Source: Leptospira noguchii serovar Panama str. CZ214 (lineage in GTDB: Bacteria > Spirochaetota > Leptospiria > Leptospirales > Leptospiraceae). Taken from it: a stretch of 64,000 bases of DNA. The DNA lies in NCBI RefSeq assembly GCF_000306255.2, contig NZ_AKWY02000023.1:42501-106500 (forward strand), given 5' to 3'. The notes below the pieces were generated by a model, which had not been told where the DNA came from, searched no databases, and worked only from the letters and a program-made list of their open reading frames with translations. The first letter of the stretch is position 1, and each line of letters begins with the position of its first letter. This document shows, piece after piece, positions 1 to 13,268 of this stretch. Made by a program: the position numbers and the translations under genes.

Positions 1-868
<868 letters not shown>

Positions 869-1116
869 TTACCAGGAATCAATGAAACCGTACAGGAAAT
901 ATATGGGAAAGATAATTTTTTTCCTAACTTTGTAAAAAGGAAACGAAATCTATAACTTGAAATGCGAAAAGCTAAAATTTCCTCTCCGACTTAAAGCATA
1001 TCACAAAACTTTCCTTAAATTTACTAAAACGATTGATAACGAGTATATCGCTTAAGGAAATTCTGAAACAGTTTATTATGTCAGCCAGTCGAAGAGTAAA
1101 TCATTTAAAAAAGAGT

Positions 1117-2532
<1,416 letters not shown>

Positions 2533-2541
2533 TTATGTTTA

Positions 2542-3273
2542 TTAGTATGAATTACTTTTATCTTTGCCCGGAAATTTCCAGTCGGAAGATTTTTCTTCGT
2601 CAACAGTTTTATCTTTTAACTCGGGAGCGTTATCCGAAATAGGAGCGACTTCTTTTTTTTCGACCTGTGTATTCGTTTTAGGTGCGTTAGTCGTTACCGA
2701 AGACGCGTCCGTTTTAGAAGTCCCGGTCATGCTCTGATTCTGCTGGACTTGACTTTGATTATAGGCGGCTTCTTGTTCTTTTAAAACAACAGGATCACTG
2801 ATAAGAGTAATCTGTTCCACGTCGATGGACCTTCCGTTGACCCGAACAAAAGTTTTACCTTCTCCATCAAAGAACAGCGCTCCTGCGATTCCGGCAACGT
2901 TTTCGCCATTTACAAAATCAGGACCGGAAACGAGTTTTCCAACGAGAGAAAAACTCTGACGATTCCCCATCTTTTGAATTCCAGTGGAAATGTTGTTCAT
3001 TTGTTCGAGAGAAGAGAACTGCGCCATCTGAGCAATAAAGTCCTGATCTTTAACAGGGTTCGTTGGATCTTGGGAAGAAAGCTGAGTAATGAGTAACTTC
3101 AGAAAATCGTCTTTGCCTAGAGATTTAACTGTAGAACGGATTTCGATTCCTTTGAGACCGTTTTTTTCTTCCTTCTCCAAATTTTCCATGTGGTTCCGGA
3201 TATTAAAACTTCTGTCTCCTTCTAGATAACGATTTACGGTCGCTTGTTGGCTGATGCCCGTAGCTTCTGGCAT
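2542..3273 (-). CDS. flgD: Flagellar hook assembly scaffold FlgD
   Basis: FlgD caps the growing hook and is needed for FlgE polymerisation. The conserved N-terminal scaffold region is at about residues 50-95: [19 protein letters not shown], followed by [21 protein letters not shown]. After it comes a domain with KLVSGPDFV and a short Tudor/FnIII-like part, then a low-complexity Gln/Ser/Thr/Lys-rich tail of about 75 residues ending in acidic and lysine repeats. At 243 residues it is near the usual length, the tail replacing part of the C-terminal domain. The ATG has an AGGAGA site 6 bases upstream and starts 8 bases after the fliK stop, so the genes are co-transcribed. Confidence 0.95.
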   Translation of the reverse strand: MPEATGISQQATVNRYLEGDRSFNIRNHMENLEKEEKNGLKGIEIRSTVKSLGKDDFLKLLITQLSSQDPTNPVKDQDFIAQMAQFSSLEQMNNISTGIQKMGNRQSFSLVGKLVSGPDFVNGENVAGIAGALFFDGEGKTFVRVNGRSIDVEQITLISDPVVLKEQEAAYNQSQVQQNQSMTGTSKTDASSVTTNAPKTNTQVEKKEVAPISDNAPELKDKTVDEEKSSDWKFPGKDKSNSY

Positions 3274-3281
3274 GGTGTCTC

Positions 3282-4841
3282 CTATACTTTCAGATCGAGC
3301 AATTTCTCGGATTTCCCATCGGTTTTTTTGGAAAAATCATTAGGCTCAGAAAAATTTTCTTCGAGAGAAAGTTCATCTTCTTCGTAAAATGAATTTTTAA
3401 AATCGGAGTTCCAATCTTCTCCAAACGCAGCTTGGAAAGAATGAGAATCTTTGCCGTTTTTATCCGAGTCCGTGTTAAAAGAAAAAACCTCTTCCCTTTC
3501 TTTAACTTCAATTACAAGAGATTCAAGTTCAAGACCATTCGCTTTAAGATCCTGTTTTAAATTAGCAAGTTCGGCAACTAATTGTTGTTTGACGGTATCC
3601 GATTCCACCAAAAGTTTTCCGCGAACAACGTCTTTATCAGTAGAAATCGCAAGTGACATTTGGCCTAAGTCCTTTGGATTCATACGAATGCTCGCTTCGG
3701 TTCTTCCGTTTTCAAGGATTTGTACACGAGCGGAACGAATCAGATTTTGAAAATTCTGTTGAATGTCTTTTTTAGAAAGTACATTGGATTCTTTAGAGAG
3801 AAAGAATTCTTTGCCCAAACCCCCGCTTTCCCGTGAACTGTTTGCGGTAGTAGTTCCGACACCTTTTACAAGAGAAGAGTAAGAATCAGATCGAAAAGAT
3901 TGTTCTTGTCCCGATTTTCCCGAAGAGTTTTCCGCAAATTGATTGAGAACAACGGCTTTAATTTCTTCTTTTGCAGTGGCCTTCAAGTTCGTGTAAGAAT
4001 CTGTCTTTTTATCGCGGCTAATTTTCCATTTTTCCGAATCAAGTGCTAGTTCTTTAGAAATTTCGATTTTTGCTTCTTCAATATCTTTTTCTTTGAAAGA
4101 GTTAGGAAAACCCTTAACATTTTCTTTAAATTCTTTTTTATCTAGTTCATTAAAACGGAATGTATCGGTAGAATCGTTCGCTTCGAGCGATTCTATTTTT
4201 TCGTAAATTCCGTTTTCTTCTTTTGTAGACCGAGGTTTGATTTCCTTCGAACTTTCAAAAGAGATCAAAGATTCTTTTTCTATATCGATTAGGTTTTCTG
4301 ATTCTTCTCTTAAAGAGACTTCGCTTAACAATTCAGCGCCCTCTTCCACTTCATTTGCAAAAAAGTTTTCGATCAATTCGCTTGTGGAAATCGATTCTGG
4401 AGCTTTTAAAGTTTCAGTTAAATTTGTTTTTATGATTTCAGATTGTAATTCGTCTAAAATCACGGATTCAATTTCAGGATCTACGATCTCGTTCGTTTTT
4501 GATTCCGATACCAAAAACCAAGGTAGAACGGTTTCGTTAGTTGCTTCTTCAATCTTCTCTTCTTCTTTTGCAGTCTCTTCTTCTATAGAATTTATAGACC
4601 TGGTCTTTTTTTCTTTTATGATTTCAGGATCTTCTTCTTCGGATTGTGGAGGTTCCGTTTGGGAAGACTTACTTTGAATTTCGGTCAGAGTTTCTTCTAA
4701 TCCTTTTTGTGCAGATCCTTGCAAAATCTTCATCAGGTCAAGAAAGGAACCTTTACCTGTTATCTCACCCATCTTAGGAAAATTCCGTATGGATTGTTGT
4801 GGTTTAAATTCTGAAATGGATAAATCACCGGAAATATTCAT
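3282..4841 (-). CDS. fliK: Flagellar hook-length control protein, FliK family
   Basis: FliK-type proteins measure hook length and switch the export apparatus from hook to filament substrates. The first 340 residues are low complexity, very rich in Glu, Lys and Ser, as expected for the extended ruler region. The conserved Flg_hook C-terminal domain lies at about residues 365-450, with [29 protein letters not shown] and [20 protein letters not shown], the pattern of FliK_C. An acidic tail follows. At 519 residues it is longer than enterobacterial FliK, mainly in the ruler part. It heads the fliK-flgD-flgE transcript; the ATG has a GGAG site upstream. Assignment rests on the C-terminal domain and gene order, since the N-terminal part is not alignable. 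Confidence 0.9.
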   Translation of the reverse strand: MNISGDLSISEFKPQQSIRNFPKMGEITGKGSFLDLMKILQGSAQKGLEETLTEIQSKSSQTEPPQSEEEDPEIIKEKKTRSINSIEEETAKEEEKIEEATNETVLPWFLVSESKTNEIVDPEIESVILDELQSEIIKTNLTETLKAPESISTSELIENFFANEVEEGAELLSEVSLREESENLIDIEKESLISFESSKEIKPRSTKEENGIYEKIESLEANDSTDTFRFNELDKKEFKENVKGFPNSFKEKDIEEAKIEISKELALDSEKWKISRDKKTDSYTNLKATAKEEIKAVVLNQFAENSSGKSGQEQSFRSDSYSSLVKGVGTTTANSSRESGGLGKEFFLSKESNVLSKKDIQQNFQNLIRSARVQILENGRTEASIRMNPKDLGQMSLAISTDKDVVRGKLLVESDTVKQQLVAELANLKQDLKANGLELESLVIEVKEREEVFSFNTDSDKNGKDSHSFQAAFGEDWNSDFKNSFYEEDELSLEENFSEPNDFSKKTDGKSEKLLDLKV

Positions 4842-5263
4842 ACTGTACTCCGCAGTATTAAAATCGATCTTTCACAGAATTCCTTGACGGTTTTTTAGAT
4901 AAAGACGGCTTTTATAATTCAATTTTTTAACAAAGCCATTTTAGAAGACTCCTACATATCAATATAAAAACGTAAAACTTCCTATTAAAGATGAACTGTG
5001 AATTTTGCGAAAATGTAAAAATTATCAAAATTTATGTCTAACCCTGAACTATCGGCTTTTTTGAAATAGTTCCTCACATTCTAACGTTGGAAACAAACTC
5101 ATCCTAGTAATTTATATACTCTTCGTAGCAAAAATGCAATAGTTTGGGGTTAACACTCGTCATCTCTATTTCGCCTAACAGCCTTTAGCTTTTTTGCGAC
5201 ATAAATTGCATTTGGAACGAGTGATTTTCTATAAGAATCTATTCGAAACTGTTTTTGAAAATC

Positions 5264-5450
5264 AACGTGAGTTTGACGTAAAAAAATCTTGGCGAATAAA
5301 AAACTCAATGTCATGCCGATCCATAACAAGGCTTCCGCTTTAGTTTTATGCCAATCTAAATCCCGACCTGCAGAGCGAGCGATAACTTGAGTCGGGAAGT
5401 GTCAATTGAGTTCAGAGAGGTATCCGCTAAATTTTCAAACTCAGCAAAAC
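5264..5450 (+). repeat. Interspersed repeat family C, copy 1
   Basis: Starts with AACGTGAGTTTGACGTAAAA followed by ATCTTGGCGAATAAAAAACT, then a block containing CGACCTGCAGAGCGAGCGAT. The same order of blocks occurs near 9553, 16497 (inverted), 45532 and 47741. The right end is not sharply definable; a block with CTCTCTATGGATCGTGTTTT near 5453-5473 recurs near 48105-48125. Confidence 0.6.
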
Positions 5451-5494
5451 ACTCTCTCTATGGATCGTGTTTTAAATCGAAATATAATAAAAAG

Positions 5495-5700
5495 AAGTAG
5501 TTCCTACATTCATTTTTAAGACCAAGATCGTTTTTCCAAGTTCTTACCATAAAATCTAGATTTGTGTTAGTTCCCACAAATTAAGTCTCATTACAAAGTT
5601 CAAATATACACTTTGTATAATTAAAGTTCGTGTGAGTTCCCACATTTCCAAAACTTTATCGTAAAATGTAGATTTGTAAGAGTTCCCACATTTTATTTTT
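5495..5700 (+). repeat. Interspersed repeat family B, rearranged copy 1
   Basis: Several spaced copies of AGTT(C)CCACA-type blocks with intervening CATTACAAA and GTAAAATGTAGATTTGTA, as in the complete family B element at 15155-15384. The terminal AACGTGAG sequences are not both present, so this looks like a decayed or internally rearranged copy. Together with the family C repeat just upstream it fills the 900-base gap 5' of fliK; the rest of that gap (4842-5263) holds nothing I recognise. Confidence 0.55.
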
Positions 5701-5738
5701 TTACGGAAAAAATCAGGTTTATCAAAACCAAACCCTTA

Positions 5739-6449
5739 TCATCTAAAATAAACTCCCAAAGGTTTCAATTCTGCAGACAAAACAGGAATCGAAGTCGCCC
5801 AAGGCCCCAAACGAACAAACACGTTCCGTCTTGTAGCAATTGGAAATCCTTCTATATCTTGAAAGTGAGTCGTAAAATGTGCCCCCTTTGCCCAAGATCC
5901 GACAATATCGGCGGTGTAGTCGTTGCGAACCAGAAGTCCTTCAGAGTCAAAACGATAGGATTGTTTTTTACAATGAGTGTGAAGATACTGCGGAAACTCC
6001 GCTTCGATTTGAAAATCACCGTTCTCAAGTTCGAATTTTTGAACTGAGAATTCTTTTAGAATAAAAGGAACGCTTACATACTGAGTAGTCGCATAACCAA
6101 AAAAATACGAAACATCCAAAGGATTCCAAAGTTTATATTTCTTCAAACCTCTAAAACTATCTCTATAGTTAGGAAGTTCTAATTCAGAAGGGTTCTCTTG
6201 TGCATTAAAAATGCCTACTTTACCATTTTTGAATATTATTTTTTTTCCAGGATTTGGGTAATCCAAAAACTCGGTTATAAATTCTTTAGGAAAAACCCTT
6301 ACTTTGCCGTGTTTGTTAAAAGTTTTACCAAGTCCCTTTAGAAAAGGAAGTGGACCACTTAAACTTTGAAAATAAAATTCTACAAAATACAAACGATTCC
6401 ATAGTTCCCATCCACCGTATCGATTGACGATTTTTTCAAAAGGATCCAT
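5739..6449 (-). CDS. Hypothetical protein, 236 aa
   Basis: I do not recognise the family. The protein is soluble in appearance, with no signal peptide or membrane segment. It begins [20 protein letters not shown] and has many aromatic residues and alternating beta-strand-like patterns, for example [20 protein letters not shown] and [20 protein letters not shown]. The latter resembles the strand order of proteins that carry a lipid-binding half-barrel such as LolA/LppX, with D-Y-T-A-D-I-V like the common FDS-DGLL-RHDYTADVVG phrase of proteins described as hypothetical in many proteobacteria. It stands alone between repeats. The ATG is preceded by AGGAAGA at a long spacing. Role unknown. Confidence 0.7.
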   Translation of the reverse strand: MDPFEKIVNRYGGWELWNRLYFVEFYFQSLSGPLPFLKGLGKTFNKHGKVRVFPKEFITEFLDYPNPGKKIIFKNGKVGIFNAQENPSELELPNYRDSFRGLKKYKLWNPLDVSYFFGYATTQYVSVPFILKEFSVQKFELENGDFQIEAEFPQYLHTHCKKQSYRFDSEGLLVRNDYTADIVGSWAKGAHFTTHFQDIEGFPIATRRNVFVRLGPWATSIPVLSAELKPLGVYFR

Positions 6450-6530
6450 ATAAAAAAACGAATTTTCTTCCTGAAACCCATTCTTTACTTCAAAAATAAA
6501 TTCTTGAAGCTCTTTTTGTGATTTTTAAAT

Positions 6531-6627
6531 TAGAATTGTTGAAAAATTAGTTCTCCTTCTGTTTCAGAGAAACAGTCGATTGAAGCAATTTTATTGATCT
6601 GAGCTATGGAATTTTTCAAAAACTCTA
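6531..6627 (+). repeat. MITE family A, copy 1
   Basis: 97 bp beginning TAGAATTGTTGAAAAATTAG and ending GGAATTTTTCAAAAACTCTA, imperfect terminal inverted repeats bounded by TA on both sides. The core has CAGTCGATTGAAGCAATTTT, shared with the other copies. Confidence 0.85.
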
Positions 6628-6769
6628 TTAAAATTCTTATATAAAATCAAGAGGGAAATTTTGAAATTCATTTAAAAAATGACCTACCCTTTGATATATA
6701 AGACGATCTTTAAATTCTAATATACGAATCTTAAATTAAAACTGAAGCTTACTGAATTAAAAAATCAAG

Positions 6770-6803
6770 ATCAAATAACCTGTCTTTCCACAGGTTATTT
6801 GAT
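6770..6803 (-). terminator. Intrinsic terminator of the 6817-7407 lipoprotein gene
   Basis: Perfect 14-bp stem ATCAAATAACCTGT / ACAGGTTATTTGAT with a 6-base loop, 13 bases after the stop codon. On the minus strand it is followed by CTTGATTTTTTAATT, a T-run. Confidence 0.85.
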
Positions 6804-6816
6804 AAAAAGATCTTAT

Positions 6817-7407
6817 TTAGTAACCACACTCCTCTACGGCTTGACAGTTAGAATAAGTGGAATAACAAAAGTTCGAATTGGGACAAGAATATGGAAGCGC
6901 TGCATTATTACATCCTAAAGCAGCTCCGGCAGTATTACAAGTTAGACTACCTGCTGCAAATACAGTAACAGTCGTAGCTCTTGACAAAGTAATAGTAGAA
7001 GCATTTGATTTCATTTTTGCAGAGAAGGTAATAGCGAATGGAGCAAGTGCTGCAGTTGTAGTACCGGTCACTTTACCTGTTGATGAATTAAATGTAAGAC
7101 CTCTAGCTAAATTTAGAGCATAAATTTCACTGAACCCACATTTCTGATTTTTTATCAGCGTCTCATGATTGATATTGCCTGCGGAAAGTTGAAATCCAAA
7201 TGGTTTAATTGCAGTTCCAATCTGTATATTCACAGAAGCAGGGGCGGTCATCGTAACTCCACTTGGACAAGGTGGAGTGGAAATCTCTTGAAGCAATAGC
7301 AAATCCATAATCGAATTTCCGGTGATACTACCTTCATCCTTTTTTTCATCTTCACAAGAAGCAAAAACAAGATTGAACAATAATAAAATTAATATTATTT
7401 TTTTCAT
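6817..7407 (-). CDS. Putative lipoprotein with Ig-like domain
   Basis: The N-terminus MKKIILILLLFNLVFASCED has a Lys start, a hydrophobic core and a spirochaetal lipobox ending at Cys18, so the mature protein is probably a surface or periplasmic lipoprotein. The middle (residues about 45-150) has the pattern of a putative Ig (He_PIG/cadherin-like) domain, including GLTFNSSTGKVTGTTTAA, the 'L-F-ss-TG-i-GTpt' signature, followed by AITFSAKMKSNAS. The C-terminus holds eight cysteines within about 45 residues, for example LTCNTAGAALGCNNAALPYS, and may form disulfides outside the cytoplasm. Leptospira has many such lipoproteins of unknown function. It is monocistronic with its own strong terminator. 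Confidence 0.8.
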   Translation of the reverse strand: MKKIILILLLFNLVFASCEDEKKDEGSITGNSIMDLLLLQEISTPPCPSGVTMTAPASVNIQIGTAIKPFGFQLSAGNINHETLIKNQKCGFSEIYALNLARGLTFNSSTGKVTGTTTAALAPFAITFSAKMKSNASTITLSRATTVTVFAAGSLTCNTAGAALGCNNAALPYSCPNSNFCYSTYSNCQAVEECGY

Positions 7408-8072
7408 TTGTTAAACCCTAATTAGTTATAATTTTCAACATTTTGATAACACAATAAGAAGGTAAGTCCTTGAATTGAGTTTTCAAAATTAAATAGCAGA
7501 GCTCACTAACGGTTTTTATAGAATTCTATATATCAGTATTTTATAATTTACACCTTAAACTTATATTTAAGAGCTTAACTTCGAAAAATTTTGTTCGCAT
7601 TTTTTTTAGGATTAATTGCCTATACAATCATTCCATTTTGAATTTGAACCCAAATTTCCGCAATCAAGTAGATTTAGAGTCGTAAATACTGACAAAGTAT
7701 CAGTCAGCGCATCTTTTAGAAATAAGTGATTTTTGTAAATAAATAAAATCACATTTATGAAAAAGAATAATTTTTTATGAAAAAAATTATTATAATTTCT
7801 AAAACGAACTTGTTTTTTACAAAATATTAAATTCTCACAAAAAATATTGAAATGCTGCTCTACTTATTTATGGAAAAACTTTTAAAAATTCAGGCGGATC
7901 CTAAAATTTTCTATAAAACTAAAGTTAGAAGTCTATTCTAACTTTTTGACACGCTTATCTTCGTATTAAAGTTTATCTGCTACTAACAAGAAATTATTCT
8001 TCAACAAATACATGAAATTGTCAGACTTGCTAAGAGTTATTTGCAAACTCTAAAATCTTTAAAAAACTACAT
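7408..8072. other. Intergenic, no gene seen
   Basis: Very AT-rich stretch with runs of A and T and stops in all frames. No homologous coding or RNA element recognised. Confidence 0.6.
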
Positions 8073-8174
8073 TAGAATTGTTGAAAAATGAATCGCCATC
8101 TGTTTCTGTTTTATGGAAACGGTTCATTGACGAAGTTTTGTTAATCGCCACTATCGAATTTTTCAACAACTCTA
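8073..8174 (+). repeat. MITE family A, copy 2
   Basis: 102 bp from TAGAATTGTTGAAAAATGAA to GAATTTTTCAACAACTCTA, bounded by TA. Core TTTTATGGAAACGGTTCATT as in other copies. Confidence 0.87.
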
Positions 8175-8498
8175 TTGAGCTTAGAAGATTTTACTTTTTT
8201 TCAATATCTTACTTATCGCTCAGGACGAAACAACTATATCCTCTCTAAAAACATAGTTTTAAGAATAAATTACAAGATATTCCTATTTTATAAAGGAGTC
8301 AGCAAAACTACTGAATACGATAGAATCACAATCTACTATAACACGAGTTAAAAGAATCACCTCCTTTTTCAAAATCAAACCCAAAGTTTATTTCAATCAA
8401 TAGCAAAAGATCTTAGATTTTCAAAAACGCTTTTTTCTTGCAGGGGTAAGACAGATGATTTGAGTTGTTCATTAAAGAGTTATGAGGAAAAATTAAGA

Positions 8499-9488
8499 AT
8501 GAAAATACTTAAATGGATTTTGGGAATCATCGGAACATTAGCTCTATTTTTAGTCGTCACCTTTTATGCTGAAACTCCTAAATATGAATACAAATCCGTT
8601 CCATTACATTCCGACTTTGATAGTTATTATCGAGAAAAACTTCAGATCAGTAGATTGAAAAAAGTAAGACCCAATAACGAAGAAAAATTAGTGAGATATT
8701 CTACGGATAAAACCAATCTATCAATCCTTTATATCCACGGTTTCGGAGCTTCTCGCGCAGAAGGAGAAGAAGTTACGGATCAACTCGCAAAAGATCTCAA
8801 AGCAAATCTTTACTATGTTCGCCTTCCAGGTCACGGAACCAATTTAGAAGATCATAGAGATACTACTTTTGAAGAAATTTTACAAGACTCCGAAACGGCT
8901 TTTTTAGAATCCGAAAAACTAGGTAACAAAACAATTTTAATCGGAACTAGTATGGGCGGTTTGATTTCCACATACTTAGCAGCCAAATATCCGGAAAAAG
9001 TTCAGGCTTTAATTCTTGTTTCCCCATTTTACGATTTTACAAATCCCTTTAGTGTCATTTATCAATTTTCTTGGGGTAAAGATTTTGCTCATTTAGTAAT
9101 GGGAAAAATTCGTAAATCTACAGAAGAAGAAAAACGAAATCCAGCCAGCGCCTTCTGGTATAGAGATCAATATCTCGCGGCAGTTCAAAATTTATCGGAC
9201 CTAAGAGAATTTGTTTTGGGAACTGCCCCGTTCTCTAAAATTTCCTCTCCTATTCTATTGTTTTACTATTACAAAAACGAAAAAAATCAAGATGTGTCCG
9301 CCTCCACCTCATCTATGTTAAACGCATTCAAAAAAGTGAATGAAAACGGAAAGGCAAGTCCATTGAATAAAGCGGTAAAAGTAGAATTGGGAAATCACGT
9401 ATTATTTTCCAAATACATGAAAAGCGATAAGGATCTGATTTTAAAAGAAGCAAAAACTTTTATCCGAAATGTGTTTTCTTTAAATTAA
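8499..9488 (+). CDS. Alpha/beta hydrolase, membrane-anchored
   Basis: A serine hydrolase of the alpha/beta fold, probably a carboxylesterase or monoacylglycerol lipase-like enzyme. I start at the ATG at 8499 ([20 protein letters not shown]), which gives an uncleaved signal anchor at residues 5-22; an upstream TTG would add 13 polar residues and is less likely. The oxyanion loop is at [14 protein letters not shown] (residues 77-89), LPGHG follows at 109-113, the nucleophile elbow GTSMGG has Ser151, and a C-terminal GNHVLFS supplies the likely catalytic His. The 329-residue length is normal. It stands alone between repeats and the substrate is unknown. It is probably in the periplasm, tethered to the inner membrane. 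Confidence 0.85.
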   Translation: MKILKWILGIIGTLALFLVVTFYAETPKYEYKSVPLHSDFDSYYREKLQISRLKKVRPNNEEKLVRYSTDKTNLSILYIHGFGASRAEGEEVTDQLAKDLKANLYYVRLPGHGTNLEDHRDTTFEEILQDSETAFLESEKLGNKTILIGTSMGGLISTYLAAKYPEKVQALILVSPFYDFTNPFSVIYQFSWGKDFAHLVMGKIRKSTEEEKRNPASAFWYRDQYLAAVQNLSDLREFVLGTAPFSKISSPILLFYYYKNEKNQDVSASTSSMLNAFKKVNENGKASPLNKAVKVELGNHVLFSKYMKSDKDLILKEAKTFIRNVFSLN

Positions 9489-9552
9489 GAATTTGTCACA
9501 ATAATTCCTATAAAATAAGAATACCTTAAATTTTTGCTACAAAACCTATTTT

Positions 9553-9760
9553 AACGTAAGTTCAACGTAAAAAATCAGGACGAATCCGGCTTGGCCCAGG
9601 CAGCCGGACGACGGGATCAGCTCGGCCAATAAATTCTTACAGGAAATAGGATACAACAATCGTTTTTAGTTTCAATTTATTATAGAATACGATCTGTTGA
9701 GCGCTCATAGAAACGAAAAACGCTGAAGTTATTTCGAACGACCTGCAGAGGGGCGGCGGC
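9553..9760 (+). repeat. Interspersed repeat family C, copy 2
   Basis: Begins AACGTAAGTTCAACGTAAAA and continues with ATCAGGACGAATCCGGCTTG, a GC-rich block unlike its surroundings, then CGACCTGCAGAGG. The blocks match those near 5264, 16497 and 47741. The rest of the 9489-10198 gap shows no supported gene. Confidence 0.6.
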
Positions 9761-10198
9761 GCGTTTGAAAGAATGACTTCTACATCGATCCCTTTCATGT
9801 TATTTTACCACAAACATTGAGGATTCTTGTCTAATAGCTCTGAGCAAAAGATATTTTCTAATTTGGAAAGGATTGACTATTTTTCGATTAAAAACGTCGG
9901 ACCCTTGAACGTATCAAAAACGAATTCCTGCGCAATTACCATAAAAATCAACATTGAACTTTTTTTAACAAACTGGAGTTTTCAATTCGGCGCAAGACGA
10001 CATTATCCATTCGATTTTAAAGAAAAAGAAACGGAATAAAATCGGTTTTTTCAGACACCTAAATTACTATAAAATGAATTTTTAATGAGATTAATACCCG
10101 CCAAACAACGATTTTATGCAAGAACTTGATTGGGCGATTATTCTTTTAAAATTTATAGAGTTCGTTCTCTATAAAATATTTGTAAAACGTATTTTGAC

Positions 10199-10225
10199 CT
10201 GCCCTCATTAATTCAATAAGGGCAG
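10199..10225 (-). terminator. Probable terminator of the 10236-10760 gene
   Basis: Stem CTGCCCT / AGGGCAG with a 13-base AT-rich loop, 11 bases beyond the stop codon. The following minus-strand sequence GTCAAAATACGTTTT has only a weak T-run, so termination may be partial. Confidence 0.5.
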
Positions 10226-10235
10226 ATCGAATTGT

Positions 10236-10781
<546 letters not shown>

Positions 10782-10811
10782 GGTCAGTTTTCAAGAAATA
10801 AATCTTTCTTA

Positions 10812-11963
10812 TCAATCTAACCAGAGATTTACGATACTGGCTCCGTAAATTTTAGGAAAGGTCCGAACCATCGACCGGTAAACTAAAATGACTTCTCCAT
10901 CGGAACCCAAATCCCAAAGAGATCCCCGTAAAAAAACGTTCATCCCATGAGTGGCCCCGGACTTAAAAATCCTTCCAGCAAGTGCGTATTTAAGCCAGGC
11001 CTCTCCTTCCGAAATTCTATGGACATCTTCCAGGCGAATATCGGTCGGATTTTTTGATCCGTTATAACCTTTCCAAACCTCGGACATAGCCCCATCCGGA
11101 GCCACATAAGAAGGTACAACTATGAAATTCACATTCTGTTTTTTGAATATTTTGTAAACTTCGGGATACCAAGAATCTGCGCAGACCAAAACCCCCACCC
11201 TCCCCGCCGGACTTTGAATGATCTTTAGATTTTTGAGAGTGGAAGCCTCTACAAAAGATTTTTCATCTTCTATTGGATAAATTTTTTCAGGAGAATTTTC
11301 TGCCACTCGACCATCCGGTAAAAAAACGTAAGAACCGTTTTTTAAGGCCCCATTTCTAATTTGAATTTTACCTTCTAAAATATGAGGTTCTGGAAGAAGA
11401 ATCGATCCCGCTACGATCGTTATCCCCCATTTTTTTGCCATATCCGAAAACGTATTTGAATAAATAGATAACATCTTTTCCGCTTTCATTCTAAAAAGTG
11501 CGTCTCTGATTTTATCCTTTCCTTGTGCCTTGAGAAAATTATGAATAAAACTTACAGGGTTACTCAAAATTAGGGTTCGCATCGAATCTTCAAGTTTGTC
11601 CGATTCGATTACGGAAGTTTTTTCTCCTGCGATCACAAGCCAAGTTCCTAAATATTCCGGAAATACCACGATCGTTTTCGAATTGATATATCCTTTCTTA
11701 TTTGCTTCTTCAAGATAAGATTGAATTTTTTTCGAAAAATTAATTTCATTCGAATAATCGATAGGGTCCATCCAGGGTTGAATCCCGAGAAGGTTTCCTT
11801 TTTTTAGATCTTTTCCAAAACTCTCTACCCTTTTCAATTTAGAATCCGGAGTAGTCTGTTCCCTAGTAGAACGATCCGTATAGGACCAAATTCCGTAAAA
11901 TACTAAGATCAAAAATAGGAAATAGAATAGATAATTTCTTTTAACAAATATCTGGCTTAACAT
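10812..11963 (-). CDS. Carbon-nitrogen hydrolase (nitrilase superfamily), membrane-anchored
   Basis: A member of the nitrilase/amidase superfamily. One membrane segment at residues 10-28 (NYLFYFLFLILVFYGIWSY) anchors a catalytic domain. The three catalytic residues fit: Glu103 in VVFPEYLGTW, Lys227 in SPEKIYPIED and Cys261 in GVLVCADSWYPEVY. The superfamily hydrolyses C-N bonds of amides or nitriles, or transfers acyl groups as in Lnt; this protein lacks the multi-span membrane domain of Lnt, so it is not the apolipoprotein acyltransferase. The substrate is unknown. It is 51 bases upstream of the histone-like gene on the same strand, so co-transcription is possible. Confidence 0.85.
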   Translation of the reverse strand: MLSQIFVKRNYLFYFLFLILVFYGIWSYTDRSTREQTTPDSKLKRVESFGKDLKKGNLLGIQPWMDPIDYSNEINFSKKIQSYLEEANKKGYINSKTIVVFPEYLGTWLVIAGEKTSVIESDKLEDSMRTLILSNPVSFIHNFLKAQGKDKIRDALFRMKAEKMLSIYSNTFSDMAKKWGITIVAGSILLPEPHILEGKIQIRNGALKNGSYVFLPDGRVAENSPEKIYPIEDEKSFVEASTLKNLKIIQSPAGRVGVLVCADSWYPEVYKIFKKQNVNFIVVPSYVAPDGAMSEVWKGYNGSKNPTDIRLEDVHRISEGEAWLKYALAGRIFKSGATHGMNVFLRGSLWDLGSDGEVILVYRSMVRTFPKIYGASIVNLWLD

Positions 11964-12009
11964 TTATAAAATCTTAGTTTCAATTTAACACGAGTTTGGC
12001 GAATAATTC

Positions 12010-12380
12010 ATTTCTATAAACGACATTCAGCGCAGTAGTTCCTACTTTTTCAAGTTTTTACTGTTACAACCAAAACTCGCAAGAGTTCCTACATTTACAG
12101 TTTTAAAGTGAGTTCGTTTCATTTTTCTGAAAAAACTTAGAATCTGATCTTTATAAATTAATTCCTAAAATGTGGGAACTACCACAAACCACGATTTTAC
12201 GAACAAATTCTAAAATTGTAGGAACTCATACTTTTAGAAAATCCGTTCTCGTTTTCTTACACCGAACTCACGTAATTTTAAAGTTTTTGTGAGAGTTCCT
12301 ACATTCTAAGTTTTTTAAAACAGATCTTTTATTACCAAACTTCTGGTAAGAGTTCCCACATTTTTATCTTTTACAAAAAA
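12010..12380 (-). repeat. Interspersed repeat family B, copy 2 (compound)
   Basis: Contains the family in reverse orientation: AAAATGTGGGAACTACCACA, then TAAAATTGTAGGAACTCATA, then a right end TTACACCGAACTCACGTAA near 12260-12278. Further AGAGTTCCTACATT and AGAGTTCCCACATTTTT blocks continue to about 12365. It is probably two nested or partial copies. It fills most of the gap between the nitrilase and globin-like genes; nothing else is seen in 12381-12731 apart from AT-rich sequence. Confidence 0.65.
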
Positions 12381-12731
12381 ATGAAGTCCCCAAAGGATAA
12401 GTAAGAATTTAGCGATTACTCAGTTCTATAAAAATAAAGTACCTCAAACTCTGAGTTACACAAGGGATCTGCCCCCAAATTTATAGGGGCCTAATCTGTG
12501 GTTAATAAAAACCGACCTTTGTTTTTGAATCTAAAATAACAGTATTTTTTGCTCTTATCAGTTCCAATTTTCTTATCAAAATTTGTCCAAACAAAGGTAA
12601 ATCTTTAACTAAAAAAATCGAATTCTATTATAAAAGGCATCGAATTATAACTCAAAAGATTTACAGAACAAAATCGTATATCCTTCCATGGATTCCTTAA
12701 GATTGGTTGTATCCGGGAGAATAAGCTAAAA

Positions 12732-13151
12732 ATGAATATTTCAGAAAATCAAATTCGAAGTTTGAACGAATCTTTTGACATAGTCAATTTGGATAGAATT
12801 AAATTCGCAGAATTATTTTTTATCTATCTCAAAGAAAATTATCCAAAATACGAAAACATATTTTCCAAAATTCAACTGGAAGACGTTAAACATTTTATGA
12901 ATTCTGCTCGAAACATTTCCCTTTCCGGTTTTCAATACTCACAATTAGAAAGAGCAATCCAAAATTTCGGCGTGGAATGTATTAAAATTTGCAACCAAGT
13001 CGAAGAAATTCCCATTCTTGAAAAAGCCTGGTTATTTGCCTTGGAAGAATGGCTCGGTCCGTGGTATTCCAGCGAAGTAGAAGAAAGCTGGCAAGAAGTA
13101 TTCAAAATGATTCATACTCCCTCTGAAAGCGCCCTGCAAGTAAGCTTTTAA
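12732..13151 (+). CDS. Globin-like protein with Cys at the proximal His position
   Basis: The 139-residue protein has the size and helical pattern of a single-domain bacterial globin. The start, ENQIRSLNESFDIVNLDRIK, followed by FAELFFIYLKENYPKYENIF, fits helices A-C. The region IPILEKAWLFALEEWLG and SEVEESWQEVFKMI fits helices G and H, closely resembling the VVGEALLWTL-LG and EVREAWxEVY phrases of flavohaemoglobin-type globins. Aligned without gaps, the F-helix His of that family falls on Cys83 in NFGVECIKIC. Haem binding is therefore uncertain: thiolate ligation, a different ligand or loss of haem are all possible. The ATG has a GGGAG site 10 bases upstream. It stands alone and no terminator was recognised. 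Confidence 0.7.
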   Translation: MNISENQIRSLNESFDIVNLDRIKFAELFFIYLKENYPKYENIFSKIQLEDVKHFMNSARNISLSGFQYSQLERAIQNFGVECIKICNQVEEIPILEKAWLFALEEWLGPWYSSEVEESWQEVFKMIHTPSESALQVSF

Positions 13152-13164
13152 TACATTCATATAT

Positions 13165-13268
13165 TAGAGTTGTTGAAAAATGAATTTTCCATCTCTGTTT
13201 TCGTTTCATGGAAACGATCGATTGAAGTAGTTTCGTTGATCTGACTATGAAATTTTTCAACAACTTTA
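13165..13268 (+). repeat. MITE family A, copy 3
   Basis: 104 bp from TAGAGTTGTTGAAAAATGAA to AAATTTTTCAACAACTTTA, with core CATGGAAACGATCGATTGAA. It lies 13 bases after the globin-like gene stop. Confidence 0.87.

Noticed and set aside
4842..5263. Possible small RNA upstream of fliK
   Set aside because: No conserved structure or terminator was recognised, only AT-rich sequence.
9827..10039. 70-codon frame downstream of a family C repeat
   Set aside because: Starts with TTG without a ribosome site, random composition and no domain; most likely not a gene.
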